Of a DNA stretch of 29,664 nucleotides, positions 1 through 8,383 are shown one piece after another. The stretch lies in the NCBI GenBank assembly GCA_027596195.1, contig JADGJG010000230.1, positions 1 through 29,664 on the forward strand, read 5' to 3'. The position numbers and the translations under genes were made by a program. The notes under the pieces are model-generated. The model saw only the letters and a list, made by a program, of their open reading frames with translations. It had not been told where the DNA came from and did no database searches. Position 1 is the stretch's first letter. Each line of letters starts with the position of its first letter. The DNA comes from Podochytrium sp. JEL0797. Taxonomy: Eukaryota; Chytridiomycota; Chytridiomycetes; Chytridiales; Chytriomycetaceae.

Positions 1-12
1 CCGCCCCCCCCC

Positions 13-42
<30 letters not shown>
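1..42. repeat. poly-C homopolymer tract
   Basis: Forty-two bases that are all C except for two G residues (positions 3 and 13). On the minus strand this is a poly-G run able to form G-quadruplex structure. Such tracts often mark assembly edges or collapsed low-complexity sequence, so its length may not be reliable. A second G-rich run lies at about 245-260. Confidence 0.9.
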
Positions 43-43
<1 letters not shown>

Positions 44-290
44 CAAAAAAAACCACAATGGCGTCAGTTTTTTGTTTTTCATTCATTAATGAAGAAAGCA
101 GAACTCAAACAAAAAGAGTTGAATTCACTGCGCCACCCTCTGACTCACCGCAACGCGGTACTGTTTCGTTTCATCGAGCCCCACGAGACCAATCACGCAG
201 CCGGTGAGCATGAGGAGGTAGCTAAAAGGGATTTAGACAGTACGGGGAGGGGGGGGGGGGAGGTTGGTGACAGTGAATAAAACGTTCAAT
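43..290. other. no gene seen (3' flank of the small membrane protein gene)
   Basis: Nothing convincing is coded here. It is the downstream flank of the minus-strand gene ending at 291. The block at about 125-140 (ATTCACTGCGCCACCC) recurs at about 897-912, a short direct repeat of unknown meaning. Confidence 0.5.
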
Positions 291-574
291 TCAGTCAGCA
301 AACAAACCAACAAAAAGCAACAAGACACTCAACAAAAGCTGGAACCCAATCACGCCAGTGGCAGACACGACACAGACTCCAACAAAGAAGAAGAACCAGC
401 CAAACTGTAAAGTGTGTGAATATCAAAGGAAAGACACTGAAGGAGGAATGCCGGTGGGGGCGGGCCCTGGCTGATCACGACTCCCCCCAACAACCAACAC
501 TGCATACTCACAAGTGCAAGGCCAACTGCAACAAGAGTAGGCAAGTTCATGAGACGAGACACTTGGAACGCCAT
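291..574 (-). CDS. small two-helix membrane protein, unrecognised
   Basis: Two-exon model, complement(291-404, 512-574), giving 58 residues. Exon 1 starts at the ATG at 574 and ends at a GTGAGT donor. The 107-bp intron ends in a clean TTTACAG acceptor, and phase is 0 on both sides. The product is almost entirely hydrophobic: residues about 9-32 (ending GWFFFFVGVCVV) and about 38-56 form two likely transmembrane helices joined by a short SATG turn, with a short N-terminal tail containing one Arg and an Asp at the C-terminus. The size and two-helix hairpin recall small ER/Golgi proteins such as the Ost5/TMEM258 group, but I see no decisive motif and leave it unnamed. Retaining the intron would encode a worse C-terminus, which favours the spliced form. 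Confidence 0.5.
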
Positions 575-1038
575 GATTTTTTCGTTTGAAAGACTTTTTC
601 TTTTGTGAGAAATGAAACTTGCTGTCTTTTTTCTGTTTTTCCCTTTCGTTAGTTTTGTTGGGTTCCAAAAATACGTGTCCACGAACAAGGTCGTTATGAG
701 CAGACTGAACCCGCAGCCGTCTGCCGCGTTAAAATCGTTTCTTTCCCATCGGCCCGCTAGCCGACCGTGAAAGCCAACACCAAAAAAAAACGCGTATCGC
801 CGTTTTCGCAAAGGTTTAAAATGCTATCGATAGTCCGAGGTAACAAGCTGGCGCGAGAAACCGAAGAGGCGCGCGAGACACAAACAACAGGATTCGATTC
901 ACTGCGCCACCCCCAAGCTCAGCCCCCACGACGCCATCCAGTGAGAACGAGGAGATGGTTACAAATGACGCCCAGGGCCGACACGAAACAAAAGGATACA
1001 ATATGGCAGTAAATGCGCAGACTCTCACGCGCCCTCTT
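575..1038. other. intergenic, no gene seen
   Basis: This separates the 5' end of the small membrane protein gene from the 3' end of the dehydrogenase gene, both on the minus strand, so it should hold the promoter of the former. Short ORFs occur on both strands but none has convincing composition or domain content. Confidence 0.5.
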
Positions 1039-2133
1039 TTATTTCTTTTCAAGGCCCGAATCCTTTCTCACAATCTGCGCAATTGACGCCCAATCGAGAT
1101 TCTTGTCGTCTTGCTCTTGGCGCTCCAAATGAGTGTACACAACGTCGGCAAACGGCAGACTGACTCCCGAAGTCTTCGCCAAATCTCGCATAAGACCCAC
1201 GTCCTTCAACCCTCCACCGACCGTGAAACCAACGCCAAATTCGTCTGCCGCAATGCGTTGGGAATACCCCGATACGATGGGACCCGGCCTTTTTGTGGAT
1301 GGTTATGGAAATGTTCAAGCGAGTCGTTCTTAATGGGTTTTCTCACATCAGTCCCGCAATGGTTTCAACCACGGCAGCGCGTGGAACGCCATTCTTTTCG
1401 GCCAACGCTTGTGCCTGAGCCAACATGTCAATCACGGACGCAATGCTGAAATCAACAGAATAAGCATTCTCACACACGTGGACAGTAACACACACTCACC
1501 AAAAATTCCCCGTCAACTTCAACACATTCGCAGTCTGCGCCTCCCCCCCCAACCGCGTCAACCTCGGCGCAAACAACACGGCATACCTCGCCACGCGATC
1601 CTGCACCTCCACACCCCCACCCGCCAACACGCCCATCAGTGTCCCATTCGCAGCCGCATCAGGGCGTCCAAAGACGGGACACGAGAGCAGCGCCACGTGT
1701 TTCGGACACGACGCAGCGAGGCGCGCAACGAGGGCAGGCGCGACAGTCGCGCACGAGACGAGCACAGTCGCTTTCGGCGCCGCGCAGACAACGTCGAAAA
1801 CGGCCTTCAGCGCGTCGTCATCGAAAGTCATTGCAAACACAACGTCGCAGTGAGAAACGAGAGACGCTGTTTTGAAGTCAAGTTAATCTCTCTCTCCTGT
1901 CTAGAGTCTACTCTCTCTCTCGTTGAGAGAGTTCACCCTTCATCAAGGAACGTACCCATCGTGTCCTCAACAACAGCCCCAATCCGCGCAACAGGCTCCG
2001 CCTTGGCCGCAGTCCGGTTCCACACGCGCAAGCAAGGCTGTCCATGCGCCGCCAGTCCCTTCTGCAAATTCGTAGCCATCGGGAGTCCCATGGCACCAAG
2101 CCCAATGAATCCAATCTGCGTGGTGCCGTTCAT
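1039..2133 (-). CDS. NAD(P)-dependent beta-hydroxyacid dehydrogenase (3-hydroxyisobutyrate dehydrogenase family)
   Basis: Four exons, complement(1039-1288, 1347-1445, 1500-1866, 1956-2133), encode 297 residues, close to the family's usual 290-300. The N-terminus is a Rossmann fold with [13 protein letters not shown] (residues about 8-20). Near residue 105-130 is the substrate-binding segment [21 protein letters not shown], the counterpart of the D-x-P-V-S-G-G signature. The KLTGNF segment supplies the expected catalytic lysine (about residue 176), and the C-terminal helical domain carries [15 protein letters not shown]. The family oxidises beta-hydroxyacids such as 3-hydroxyisobutyrate, or reduces glyoxylate/succinic semialdehyde; the PVFGRP variant makes the exact substrate uncertain. 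No clear mitochondrial presequence is visible from the chosen ATG (2133), so the protein may be cytosolic. The ATG is chosen because the Rossmann strand begins a few residues later. Introns are 53-89 bp, all GT-AG. Confidence 0.9.
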
Positions 2134-2572
2134 TCGGTGTGTTTTTGTTTCGAAAAACCCAAACAAGAAAAAACAAATGAAGAACAGAAATGAAGAACGC
2201 AACAAAAGGATCGCTCCCCCTCTTTATTCCTCAATTTTTTATCCAGAATCACCATCACCCCCCTCACCTCTCCCGAATCACAAAACCTCACGCCCCCTCC
2301 CAAACACAATACACCACAAAAAAAAACCTCAACTGCAACAAAAAAACATTCCACCCCCACTTCCAAACACTATAAAACAACTCAGGATCCTCCAACACGG
2401 ACTTGAAAGAACCCCAAAGAGGGCCAGAAAGGAACAACTTGAAAGAAGAACAGATAGAGCAAAGGGAGAATTCCCGCGAAAGAATCGTACGTAGGAGGAG
2501 TAGAAGCTCAAGGACTCAGGAAAGGTAAAAAGGAAGAACGGCATTCTGGACGGCGGTAGATGGACCCCGTAT
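2134..2572. other. intergenic, no gene seen
   Basis: This lies between the dehydrogenase start codon and the eL41 stop codon, both on the minus strand, so it combines the dehydrogenase promoter with the eL41 3' UTR. It is A/C-rich on the plus strand. The ORFs that cross it are low-complexity and not believable. Confidence 0.5.
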
Positions 2573-2650
2573 TTACTTGGATCTGGCTCTCATCTTTCTT
2601 CTCTTCTTCTTGAGGCGTCTCTGTCTCTTCTTCTTCCACTTGTCTCTCAT
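2573..2650 (-). CDS. RPL41: 60S ribosomal protein eL41 (L41), 25 residues
   Basis: A 26-codon frame starting at the ATG at 2650 and ending TAA at 2573. It translates to MRDKWKKKRQRRLKKKRRKM followed by RARSK, matching the known eL41 pattern (M-R-x-K-W-(K/R)3-R-x-R-R-L, then a basic helix ending ARSK) along its whole length. eL41 is the smallest eukaryotic ribosomal protein, a single basic helix bridging the two ribosomal subunits. Seventeen of 25 residues are Arg or Lys. The coding part is one exon here. The TTTAG one base before the ATG looks like a splice acceptor, so the 5' UTR probably carries an intron, as is common for ribosomal protein genes. Automated annotation will probably miss this gene because of its size. 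Confidence 0.95.
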   Translation of the reverse strand: MRDKWKKKRQRRLKKKRRKMRARSK

Positions 2651-2651
2651 T

Positions 2652-2676
2652 CTAAAGAAAATGAAACCGGGTTAGC
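2652..2676 (-). promoter_or_regulatory. probable 3' end of a 5'-UTR intron of RPL41
   Basis: On the minus strand a branch-point-like CTAAC (plus-strand 2671-2675) is followed by a T-rich stretch and TTTAG, which ends one base before the RPL41 start codon. This fits a leader intron removed just upstream of the ATG. I could not fix the donor site. Confidence 0.4.
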
Positions 2677-3249
2677 GAGTGTAGGGGGCTTTCGAGAGGA
2701 TTGGAGGGGTGAAGAGTCCCGAGGCATGCCGCATGCGCCGTCCCATCGCGAATCATCGAGATCCTCCACAGCCATCCGACACACATCCGGTCATCATCAT
2801 TCACTGTATGTGGTCGTAAGGCGCTATATGGACTCCGGAGCGACGGATGGGCAAGTTCGTGCTGGTCGGGATGGGGTGTGGGGGGGGGCAACAAACCTTG
2901 GATGAATAAAAAAAAACCCAAGTGGCCCGCCATCCTCTCAAAGACTGTCTAAAGAGGAAGGTATCAAAGAAAGGAGGTTGATTAAGGACAGAATGAAAAC
3001 TTTGTTCCCGAATGGGAAGGGGGGGCAGGGGGGTAGGGACGTCGTTGCCCAAATGCGGGGTGGCAATGAGCCGGCCTTGACAGTGCTGCTCATATTCCAG
3101 GAAGTCCGACCTCAAACAGACGTGAACACGAGCGTGCCGAAAATCCAATACAAAAGTCGAGGGGGTAGCATGGAGGGAGGTCACGTCCTTTCCCCTTGAC
3201 AAAAAAGTCAGAACAGTATTTATATAATTTATTCCTCTCTTCTGCCTCT
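2677..3249. other. intergenic, RPL41 leader/promoter region
   Basis: This should include the 5' leader and promoter of RPL41 and the 3' flank of the hypothetical gene ending at 3250. Minus-strand ORFs at 2652-2933 and 2801-3253 have poor composition and no domain. No other feature was seen. Confidence 0.45.
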
Positions 3250-3690
3250 TCACATTGTAGTCGCCCTCTGCCTCCGCTTCGCCACCGCCAAAAACCGTTT
3301 CGCCTCCTCCACCAACGCCGCCACATCCGCCACATCACACAATTTCCCCCGCGACACCGTGCTCGGATGCACATGCACGAGCATCCCCAAATCAAAGTGA
3401 CTCATTGCCTTTGCAGACGAGTCGCGCAAAGTGGGTGCCGGCAACGCAGGGGTAGGTGAAACCGAGCATGCCGGGGTGCTGCCGGTTCCACAAAAGAGAT
3501 TGAACGGCGATCCCACTCCAGCTCCGAATCGATGATCAGAGGGTATGATTGCCGTTGCAGAATCAGAGGAAAGCCTGTCGACGCCCAGGCCATAATAAGG
3601 TGGCGGAGATTCCGATTCGGATGGAGGCGAGGCCGCGGCTCGCCGTGGGTCAAGGACAGGAATCGCAAAAGACGGTACGACTGGATCCAT
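3250..3690 (-). CDS. hypothetical protein, disordered N-terminal two thirds with a helical tail
   Basis: A single uninterrupted 146-codon frame. The ATG at 3690 is directly preceded by an in-frame TAA, which fixes it as the first possible start of this exon. Codon choice is like that of the surrounding real genes. Residues 1-95 are rich in Pro, Ser and Ala (for example AAASPPSESESPPP) and look disordered. The last 50 residues, from MSHFDLGMLVHVHPSTV through a helix containing VAALVEEAKRFLAVAKRRQR, are more ordered and basic. I recognise no family. It may be a lineage-specific nuclear protein, or one exon of a longer gene. Confidence 0.55.
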   Translation of the reverse strand: MDPVVPSFAIPVLDPRRAAASPPSESESPPPYYGLGVDRLSSDSATAIIPSDHRFGAGVGSPFNLFCGTGSTPACSVSPTPALPAPTLRDSSAKAMSHFDLGMLVHVHPSTVSRGKLCDVADVAALVEEAKRFLAVAKRRQRATTM

Positions 3691-4421
3691 TTAAGCTAGC
3701 TGTTTTGGAGAAAGGAAAGGGGGACCGTCGAAAGGGGCGGGGTTTGAAACCGCGTGCCCCGTTTTCCCGATCTCCGATCTGCAACAATTTTTTTGACAAT
3801 CCGATCGAGATCGAAAGAATCCAACCCGGCTTTTTTTTAAAACTGCACTAGACTACATGGGGTGGATGTAACGCCATCAGATGATCAAAACCTCGAGCAA
3901 GTATGTGCAAAGAAGGACAAAAAAAATATTGCGAACAACAGGGAAGAGAAATGCTCGACTTCCGTCAAAACCAGTCATCGTTGATCACCACACAAATAGG
4001 AAGGGTAAACAAATTTGAAAGCAGTGAGCGTGCAAAGCCGCGTGTATATTCAAGGTTCACTGGAAGCTGAAACTACCGAGCCAGTGGCCCGATCAACTAA
4101 CCTCCCCTTTCCCTCCAACAACCACAGAAAAATCCTCATAGCCAAACAAAGGGCTGCCAAAAACGACGCGCGCAAGACCGACCGACGACTCCCGGCGAGG
4201 CCCACGCAAGTGTAGCTGTGGAATCGAAAAAAAAGTAACCGAAAGACCAATTTTCCATTTCCTATTTACCCATGGTGCCTCAACAAAAAAGAGCGAAAGA
4301 AAACTAGACATGGAAGAAAAAAAAGGGAAATCTCAAAAAAAAGTCCGAATCGCTGTCCGAATCGTGGTCAAAACTTTCAGCGGCCTCTAATTCCTCGAAC
4401 TTCAGACTTATCTCCCCTCTT
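3691..4421. other. intergenic, no firm gene
   Basis: A run of 730 bp with no convincing gene. On the minus strand around 4345-4405 a frame reads LKFEELEAAESFDHDSDSDS, an acidic Ser/Asp stretch of the sort found at protein C-termini. It could be a last exon belonging to the frame at 4422-4742, but I could not find splice sites that join them in phase. Confidence 0.4.
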
Positions 4422-4742
4422 TCACTTGTTTACACCCCCCTTCTGAGGTCCCGACTGAACATGAGTCAGAAACGTGCGCGAGGGGGAAACCCAATTTGAT
4501 GAAATTAAATTTTTGATTCGCTGGGAGGACCGGCCAGTGATCGCGTGATCCAGAGCATCACTCAGTATCAAATCCGGCGGCATCACCGTCTCCTCACTGG
4601 CCCACCAGCTCATCGATTCGAATCCTGTCGATCCACTCAAATTGGGATCAACCAATATCAAAACCGGAATGTTCGAAAGCTGTCCACTTTCCGCCAGGTT
4701 CGACAATTGATTGATTAAAAACTGAGTATTAAAGCGCCTCAA
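4422..4742 (-). CDS. possible coding exon, hypothetical
   Basis: An open minus-strand frame of about 106 codons with good amino acid composition, including SNIPVLILVDPNLSGSTGFE and PPDLILSDALDHAITGRSSQ. It lacks an ATG at its upstream edge: the first candidate is TTG, with an in-frame TGA just before it. If real it is therefore an internal exon or a fragment. It sits immediately upstream of, and divergent from, the repeat-protein gene at 4783. No family recognised. Confidence 0.3.
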   Translation of the reverse strand: MRRFNTQFLINQLSNLAESGQLSNIPVLILVDPNLSGSTGFESMSWWASEETVMPPDLILSDALDHAITGRSSQRIKNLISSNWVSPSRTFLTHVQSGPQKGGVNK

Positions 4743-4782
4743 CTCCCCCTTTCAAAACCACATCCTCCTCCACCTAAAAAAA

Positions 4783-5253
4783 ATGGCCGTCGCTCCAGCT
4801 GCTTACAACGCCCCACCAACCATCCCCACCACCACCTGCACCTTGGCCGCCGCAGCCACCACCAAACCCCCCGCCGCGATTCTCCCCGCCGCCACCACCA
4901 CCTGCACCTTGGCGGTCGCTGCCACCACCAAACCCCCCGCCGCGATCCTCCCCGCCGCGACCACCACCACCTGCGCCGGAGCCGCCGCCACCACCAAACC
5001 CCCCGCCGCCATCATCCCCACCGCTGCCGCCACTACCTGCACGACCCCCGCCGCCGCCGTGGTCCCACCAAAGTGCACCCCAGCTGGAACCCCCGCCGCG
5101 ACTACCCCCGTCAAGACGCCTGCGGCGCAAACTCCGGGCGCGTATGTGCCCCCCGTTGTCAACACTTTCAAGCCCAGCACCAACTTGTACTCTGGTGCCG
5201 TCTCCGTGTCGTTTGTGGGAGCCGCTGCGGGTGTGATGGCTCTCTTCCTTTAA
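4783..5253 (+). CDS. Ala/Thr/Pro-rich repeat protein with hydrophobic C-terminus
   Basis: A 156-codon single-exon frame with an A-rich leader directly before the ATG. Residues about 17-90 hold a 22-residue repeat built on ATTKPPAAILPAATTT plus a Cys (TCTLA or TCAGA). It continues as an Ala/Thr/Pro stretch to about residue 125. The end, STNLYSGAVSVSFVGAAAGV then a short hydrophobic tail, has the small-residue-then-hydrophobic form of a GPI-anchor signal. That suggests a cell-surface, O-glycosylated wall protein (inference). The oddity is that no N-terminal signal peptide is visible, so an upstream signal exon may exist. The opposite strand is also open over most of this span and would encode a Gly-rich RGG-like protein. 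I prefer the plus strand because its codons favour C at position 3 and it has a sensible start and end. Confidence 0.55.
   Translation: MAVAPAAYNAPPTIPTTTCTLAAAATTKPPAAILPAATTTCTLAVAATTKPPAAILPAATTTTCAGAAATTKPPAAIIPTAAATTCTTPAAAVVPPKCTPAGTPAATTPVKTPAAQTPGAYVPPVVNTFKPSTNLYSGAVSVSFVGAAAGVMALFL
4855..5012 (+). repeat. 66-bp tandem repeat inside the Ala/Thr/Pro gene
   Basis: The block GCCACCACCAAACCCCCCGC starts at 4855, 4921 and 4987, an exact 66-bp (22-codon) period. The sequence between copies is also similar but has diverged. Being a multiple of three, copy-number change would keep the frame. Confidence 0.9.
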
Positions 5254-5506
5254 AATTTTCCTAAATTCTGTAGGGGAAGTGGGATGTTATTCCAATTCAA
5301 AAATTAGAATAAACGAAGTATAAAAAGTAGTTTTAATCTGTGCAACATCCACACCAAACAATTTCGTCGGCGAGGAGTGTCTTCCACAGTCAACAACCCA
5401 GACCTTTGTGACTGAAAAATAAGTTTGGGTGCGTCACGGAACGGTTGGGGAATATAACGTCGCATTACGTGACCGGATTTAATCTGTCGGAGAGGAAGTA
5501 GGTGGA

Positions 5507-5538
5507 AATAGTGTCCATTCTTTTTAATAGTGTCCATT
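5507..5538. repeat. two 13-bp direct repeats
   Basis: AATAGTGTCCATT occurs at 5507-5519 and again at 5526-5538, a 19-bp spacing. The core TAGTGTC recurs in the palindrome 140 bp downstream. Confidence 0.85.
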
Positions 5539-5674
5539 TTAAGAAGTACGGCCATTTGGATTCTTTCCTGTTCGAAAAAGTCTTTTGCTTCCATTAAACC
5601 ACCATTGAACGCTTTGATGAGATGGGGTGTCAGTTGATATATAGTTTTATAAGGTAAATTAGAATTGATTCAAA

Positions 5675-5695
5675 ATTAGTGTCGTCGACACTAAT
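5675..5695. repeat. perfect 10-bp inverted repeat with one-base centre
   Basis: ATTAGTGTCG, then T, then CGACACTAAT: ten paired bases either side of a single central base. It could be a dimeric regulator's site, a hairpin or a mobile-element remnant. It lies 80 bp upstream of the doubtful minus-strand ORF starting at 5594. Confidence 0.85.
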
Positions 5696-5906
5696 GGTTC
5701 GAAAGTAGGGAACTTTCTCCTGGCTGATGGTTTCTTTTCAAGACGGGTTCGTCAATCAAATTACATATAAAATATTGAGATAACCTTCATTTTCCTCCCT
5801 TTTTTTATTGCGTAAATTTAAAATTGTAGGAGAATAATGGGACGAACAAAAAAATTATACAGCGATCCCACCCCCCCCCTCTATCCGACTACACCGCCAC
5901 CCCCAC

Positions 5907-7230
5907 TCACCACCTCCCACCAACACCAACTCCGTCCTCCCAGGCATCATCCAGGACGCGTTCCTCACACGATCCAAAATACGGATTTCGGAAATAAGAA
6001 TGCGGTGGAGCAACGCCACCGCCAGCAGGTTCGGACGAGGATGGAATCACCCAAGTCTGGAGCAGAGGTTGATTCTCAAGGGTCGACGCCACGGTCCTCC
6101 CCGACGACGAGAGGAACCCGTCCGTCATGACATTCCCACCACCATCTCCCGGAGCCATATAAGGATTCGCAACAAGCGGCATTAGCGCGTGACTGTTGTA
6201 GGAAATCGGGGAGTAAAATGGCATCATGGATTGCGGCGAGTGCATAATGTCTTGGTGGTGGTGGTGGAAGGTGGGAGGAAAGTCGGAGGTCATCATGGGG
6301 TTGGGAAGCCAGTCTCCCGGGAGTGGGAGGGTGGGGAACGCATCTTGTTGGACGCTGTGCATCCCGGTTGGGGTCCATTGGTCTGGAAACGGGAAGGCGG
6401 GGGAGTAGGATTGGTGTAGAGGGGCCGTCATGAGGGGAGTGGGCAACGCGTGGTGGTAAGTAGAAAGTGGGTAGAGGGAGTGGGGGGGTGGTGGAGAGGG
6501 GTCTGTCGATGTCGATGGTGGTGCCGCAGTCGTTGTGAGTTGGGGAGGAGGCGGGTTGGCGGGCTTGGTGGTTGTGAAGGCAAGAGGAGAAGAGACCGTG
6601 GTGCGTCTTGTTCGTTTGCGAGCAGAGGCAGGTTGCTTCCGAGGTTTCTTTCTGGCTTTTGTGACCACGATCGCATCGTCGCTGACACTCGAATCCTCCT
6701 CCTTCACGTCTTGGTCTTTTTCTTCGCAATACTCGTCGTCTTGATCCGAGTCGCGTCGCTTTCTGGAAAAAATTTTGCCGATGGGCTTGGTTGGCGACGC
6801 GGAGAAATGAGGAGATGCGGGAGGGCCCGCGGCACACGCCGGGTCCTTTTCGTCCTCGGCACCCGACAAGGCCGCGGGAATCAGAACATCAGGACAAGTT
6901 TGGCGCTTGAGCAGTTTGAAGACCTTGTTGCGCGTGCTGTATCAAAAAAAAAGAATCCGTCAGAAATCGATTGGAAATCGATAAGCGGGGGGGGAGTTTT
7001 CAAATCCCAGGTAAAGTATCGTACCTGTTCTTGGAGTACACACACTCGATGCTCAGTTTGATGCAGCGTGAGCAGCCAGACGCTTCGCGCGTGCATTTGC
7101 GGTTGCGCAGCCGGCATTCGTCGCAGCTCTGTTTGCGGTGATCAGTACCTATGATACAAAGAAGGAATGATCCTCGCACCTTTAGCCGCTCGTTGGTCGA
7201 GAGACATTGTCCAGGGAACGGGTGCGTCAT
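5907..7230 (-). CDS. Zn2Cys6 zinc-cluster transcription factor A
   Basis: Three exons, complement(5907-6936, 7025-7128, 7180-7230), encode 394 residues. Cysteines 19, 22, 29, 36, 39 and 46 give the classic C-x2-C-x6-C-x6-C-x2-C-x6-C binuclear zinc cluster of fungal Gal4-type DNA-binding proteins, followed by the basic linker NSTRNKVFKLLKR. Residues about 75-135 hold clusters of Arg/Lys (KIFSRKRR, KARKKPRK, RKRTRR) that could be nuclear localisation signals, interleaved with an acidic stretch. The remaining 250 residues are low complexity, rich in Pro, Ser, His and Met, and are probably disordered activation sequence; no fungal_trans middle-homology domain is visible. The first exon encodes FPGQCLSTNERLK directly before the cluster, shared with the paralogue at 8384-9556. 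Target genes are unknown. Confidence 0.9.
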
Positions 7231-8383
7231 TTGGGTGTTACGATTGAGTGCAGAGAGTTGATCTCGTTGGTGATTCCAGTGATGGAAAGGTATGGACGAG
7301 AAGGCGGGGGCGTGCGTGGGAGAGATTGAGAATACCAAATACAGGGCAAAGTGCTTGGCCTGGGAAGTGTTTTTCAACAGGGAAATTGACTTTCGCAAAA
7401 AACCCAAAACAGGAGATCTTGCCTGTCTCCTGCGCTCGCCACCCTCGGCACTTTGCTACTTTTTTAATCATCTAAATCGAATTTTTTGTCACGCGCGAAA
7501 GTTTGCCTGGCAAGGCTCCTGGCCCCCTCTGCCACATCACCAGGCTTTCCCCGCAGATCGCTGCCTTATCGTTCATTTCCAGCACCTCTTTCAACGCACA
7601 ATTGCCGATGATGCTCATGCATCAGTGGGCAAAGTTCCTGGAAGACACCGTCCCGGAGAGACCTGTCAAAACACCAAGCCCAAAAATCTCTATTCCTTCT
7701 TTGATTGCCTCCGATTCTTGGCATCTTGAAAGTCGACCCTGAAAATGACTCACGTACGTGAAAGGCTTGCAGCTGATGCGCTTATTTCCTTTTGAAAGTC
7801 AAATTTCGCTTCCCTTGCTTTCTCTAGGGGGGTTTCCCAAAATTAGACTCAATTTGGGGGAGACGCAGGGATGACGCGGGGATAAAAATGGGCGGGGGGG
7901 GGGGGCTAAGAATGAACCAAACCGCTCACAGCCCCCTTCGTCGTTGTGGGGGCGACTTCTGCGGAGTTGAAGCACGTGGGAAGGAGGGGACGCGGGGCCT
8001 GCGCGTCTCGCGGTCTCTTTGTCTGACCCATAAACGCATGGAGGTGGGTGTCACTTCTTGGGGATTCGGCGGATTTCGCCCATATGTCTCAGAGGGAGAT
8101 GTCGGCAGCAACGGCGAAGAGTAGGAGGAGAAGAGGGCAAACTGAGAGAATTTAAAACAAAATGGTAGAGTTTGGCATCGACAATCGGGGACGGACTCCG
8201 ACGAACTCTGGAAACCACCCAATAAATCAAACAAATTAAGGGATAATCATATCTTCAATCCATCTCAACGGGGGTATCAAAAAAGAATAGGCGCACACAC
8301 AACGAAAAAAATATCCAGTTCCAACAACTACTGCTCCCCTCTCTTCCCCCCTCTCCCACAACCAACACCACCCCCCTACAAAA
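7231..8383. other. intergenic, promoter of zinc-cluster gene A
   Basis: 1.15 kb between the two zinc-cluster genes. ORFs at 7292-7729 (+), 7503-7742 (+) and 7926-8234 (-) have no convincing composition, motif or splice context. A G-homopolymer lies at about 7890-7904. It probably contains the promoter of gene A and the 3' UTR of gene B. Confidence 0.5.

Larger units (their letters stand above)
5254..5906. other. AT-rich gap between two convergent 3' ends
   Basis: Markedly more AT-rich than its surroundings. A minus-strand ORF at 5304-5594 (96 codons, starting MEAKDFFEQERIQMAVLLKM) has an ATG but no recognisable domain, and I do not call it a gene. The gap contains the 13-bp direct repeats at 5507-5538 and the palindrome at 5675-5695, described separately. 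Confidence 0.5.

Noticed and set aside
1409..2494. 361-codon plus-strand ORF
   Set aside because: It is the antisense shadow of the four-exon dehydrogenase; composition is Arg/His/Pro-rich and biologically implausible.
3735..3765. GGTTTCAAACCCC on the minus strand, resembling a tRNA B box
   Set aside because: The flanking sequence cannot fold into a cloverleaf.
5304..5594. 96-codon minus-strand ORF in the AT-rich gap
   Set aside because: No domain, no splice partners and AT-driven composition; kept only as a note in the gap entry and the palindrome finding.
6076..6837. 253-codon minus-strand ORF and the plus-strand ORF at 6450-7061
   Set aside because: Alternative frames over the last exon of zinc-cluster gene A; the frame joined to the zinc cluster is clearly the coding one.
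7292..7729. 145-codon plus-strand ORF upstream of zinc-cluster gene A
   Set aside because: It starts just upstream of the gene A start codon, on the opposite strand, and has no recognisable motif or splice context.
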